From Tubulanus polymorphus (Eukaryota; Nemertea; Palaeonemertea; Tubulaniformes; Tubulanidae): a DNA stretch of 64,000 bases. A program made the translations under genes and the position numbers. Positions 63,975 to 64,000 of the stretch are shown one piece after another; within the stretch, counting starts at the first letter, position 1; every line of letters begins with the position of its first letter. The stretch is taken from contig NC_134026.1 in the NCBI RefSeq assembly GCF_964204645.1, positions 8,939,450 through 9,003,449 of the forward strand, written 5' to 3'. Below the pieces are notes generated by a model. That model saw only the letters and a list, made by a program, of their open reading frames with translations. It was not told the origin of the DNA and made no database searches.

Positions 63975-64000
63975 TCAATTATGATTAGCGCATGCGCATT

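Noticed and set aside
33000..64000. Bacterial-type operon or defence system
   Set aside because: Introns in neighbouring genes, retroelement and animal-virus-like relics and lack of operon-style intact genes all point to eukaryotic mobile DNA.

Overview
The window is animal nuclear DNA, probably from a marine invertebrate; a mollusc-like lophotrochozoan is my guess, not a demonstrated assignment. Genes are split by spliceosomal introns with GTAAGT/CAG-type borders, short palindromic transposons fill the introns, and three single-copy metazoan genes can be assembled exon by exon with consistent codon phase: PTCD3 (mitoribosomal mS39, + strand, 5' part outside the window), SERAC1 (- strand, complete) and DNAJC21 (- strand, first exon not visible).

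Positions 1-32.8 kb are the host gene block. PTCD3 (87-12284) and SERAC1 (24057-13739) are tail to tail. A broken intronless peptide-type GPCR lies inside a PTCD3 intron, with its nonsense codon at the arginine of the E/DRY motif. Between SERAC1 and DNAJC21 are a decayed LINE, a near-perfect hairpin and pieces of a tRNA-like SINE. The introns hold several terminal-inverted-repeat MITE families, one with TTAA ends as expected for piggyBac.

Positions 33-64 kb are a nested graveyard of mobile and viral sequence. It starts with a 31-bp minisatellite and a broken piggyBac transposase. It continues with (i) copies of an AT-rich element that begins with an imperfect hairpin and carries remains of an HNH endonuclease, a protein-primed B-type DNA polymerase and an unrecognised coiled protein (family A); (ii) Ty3/gypsy LTR elements with gag, protease, RT, integrase tail and env-like pieces; (iii) Polinton/adintovirus-like remains (packaging ATPase, small conserved ORF, polymerase N-terminus).

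The most notable object is at 44.1-51.2 kb. Here a decayed flavivirus-like sequence, with an envelope region containing a fusion-loop-like motif and an NS5 polymerase region with motif A, sits in one orientation between a gypsy LTR/leader/gag start and a gypsy integrase C-terminus followed by another LTR. This is the layout expected if a retrotransposon copied viral RNA by template switching. The viral segment was later split by an AT-rich polymerase-bearing element. A second pattern worth attention is a repeated leader-plus-intron module placed in front of two unrelated ORF families. All family and homology calls rest on reading translated sequence by eye; no search was run.
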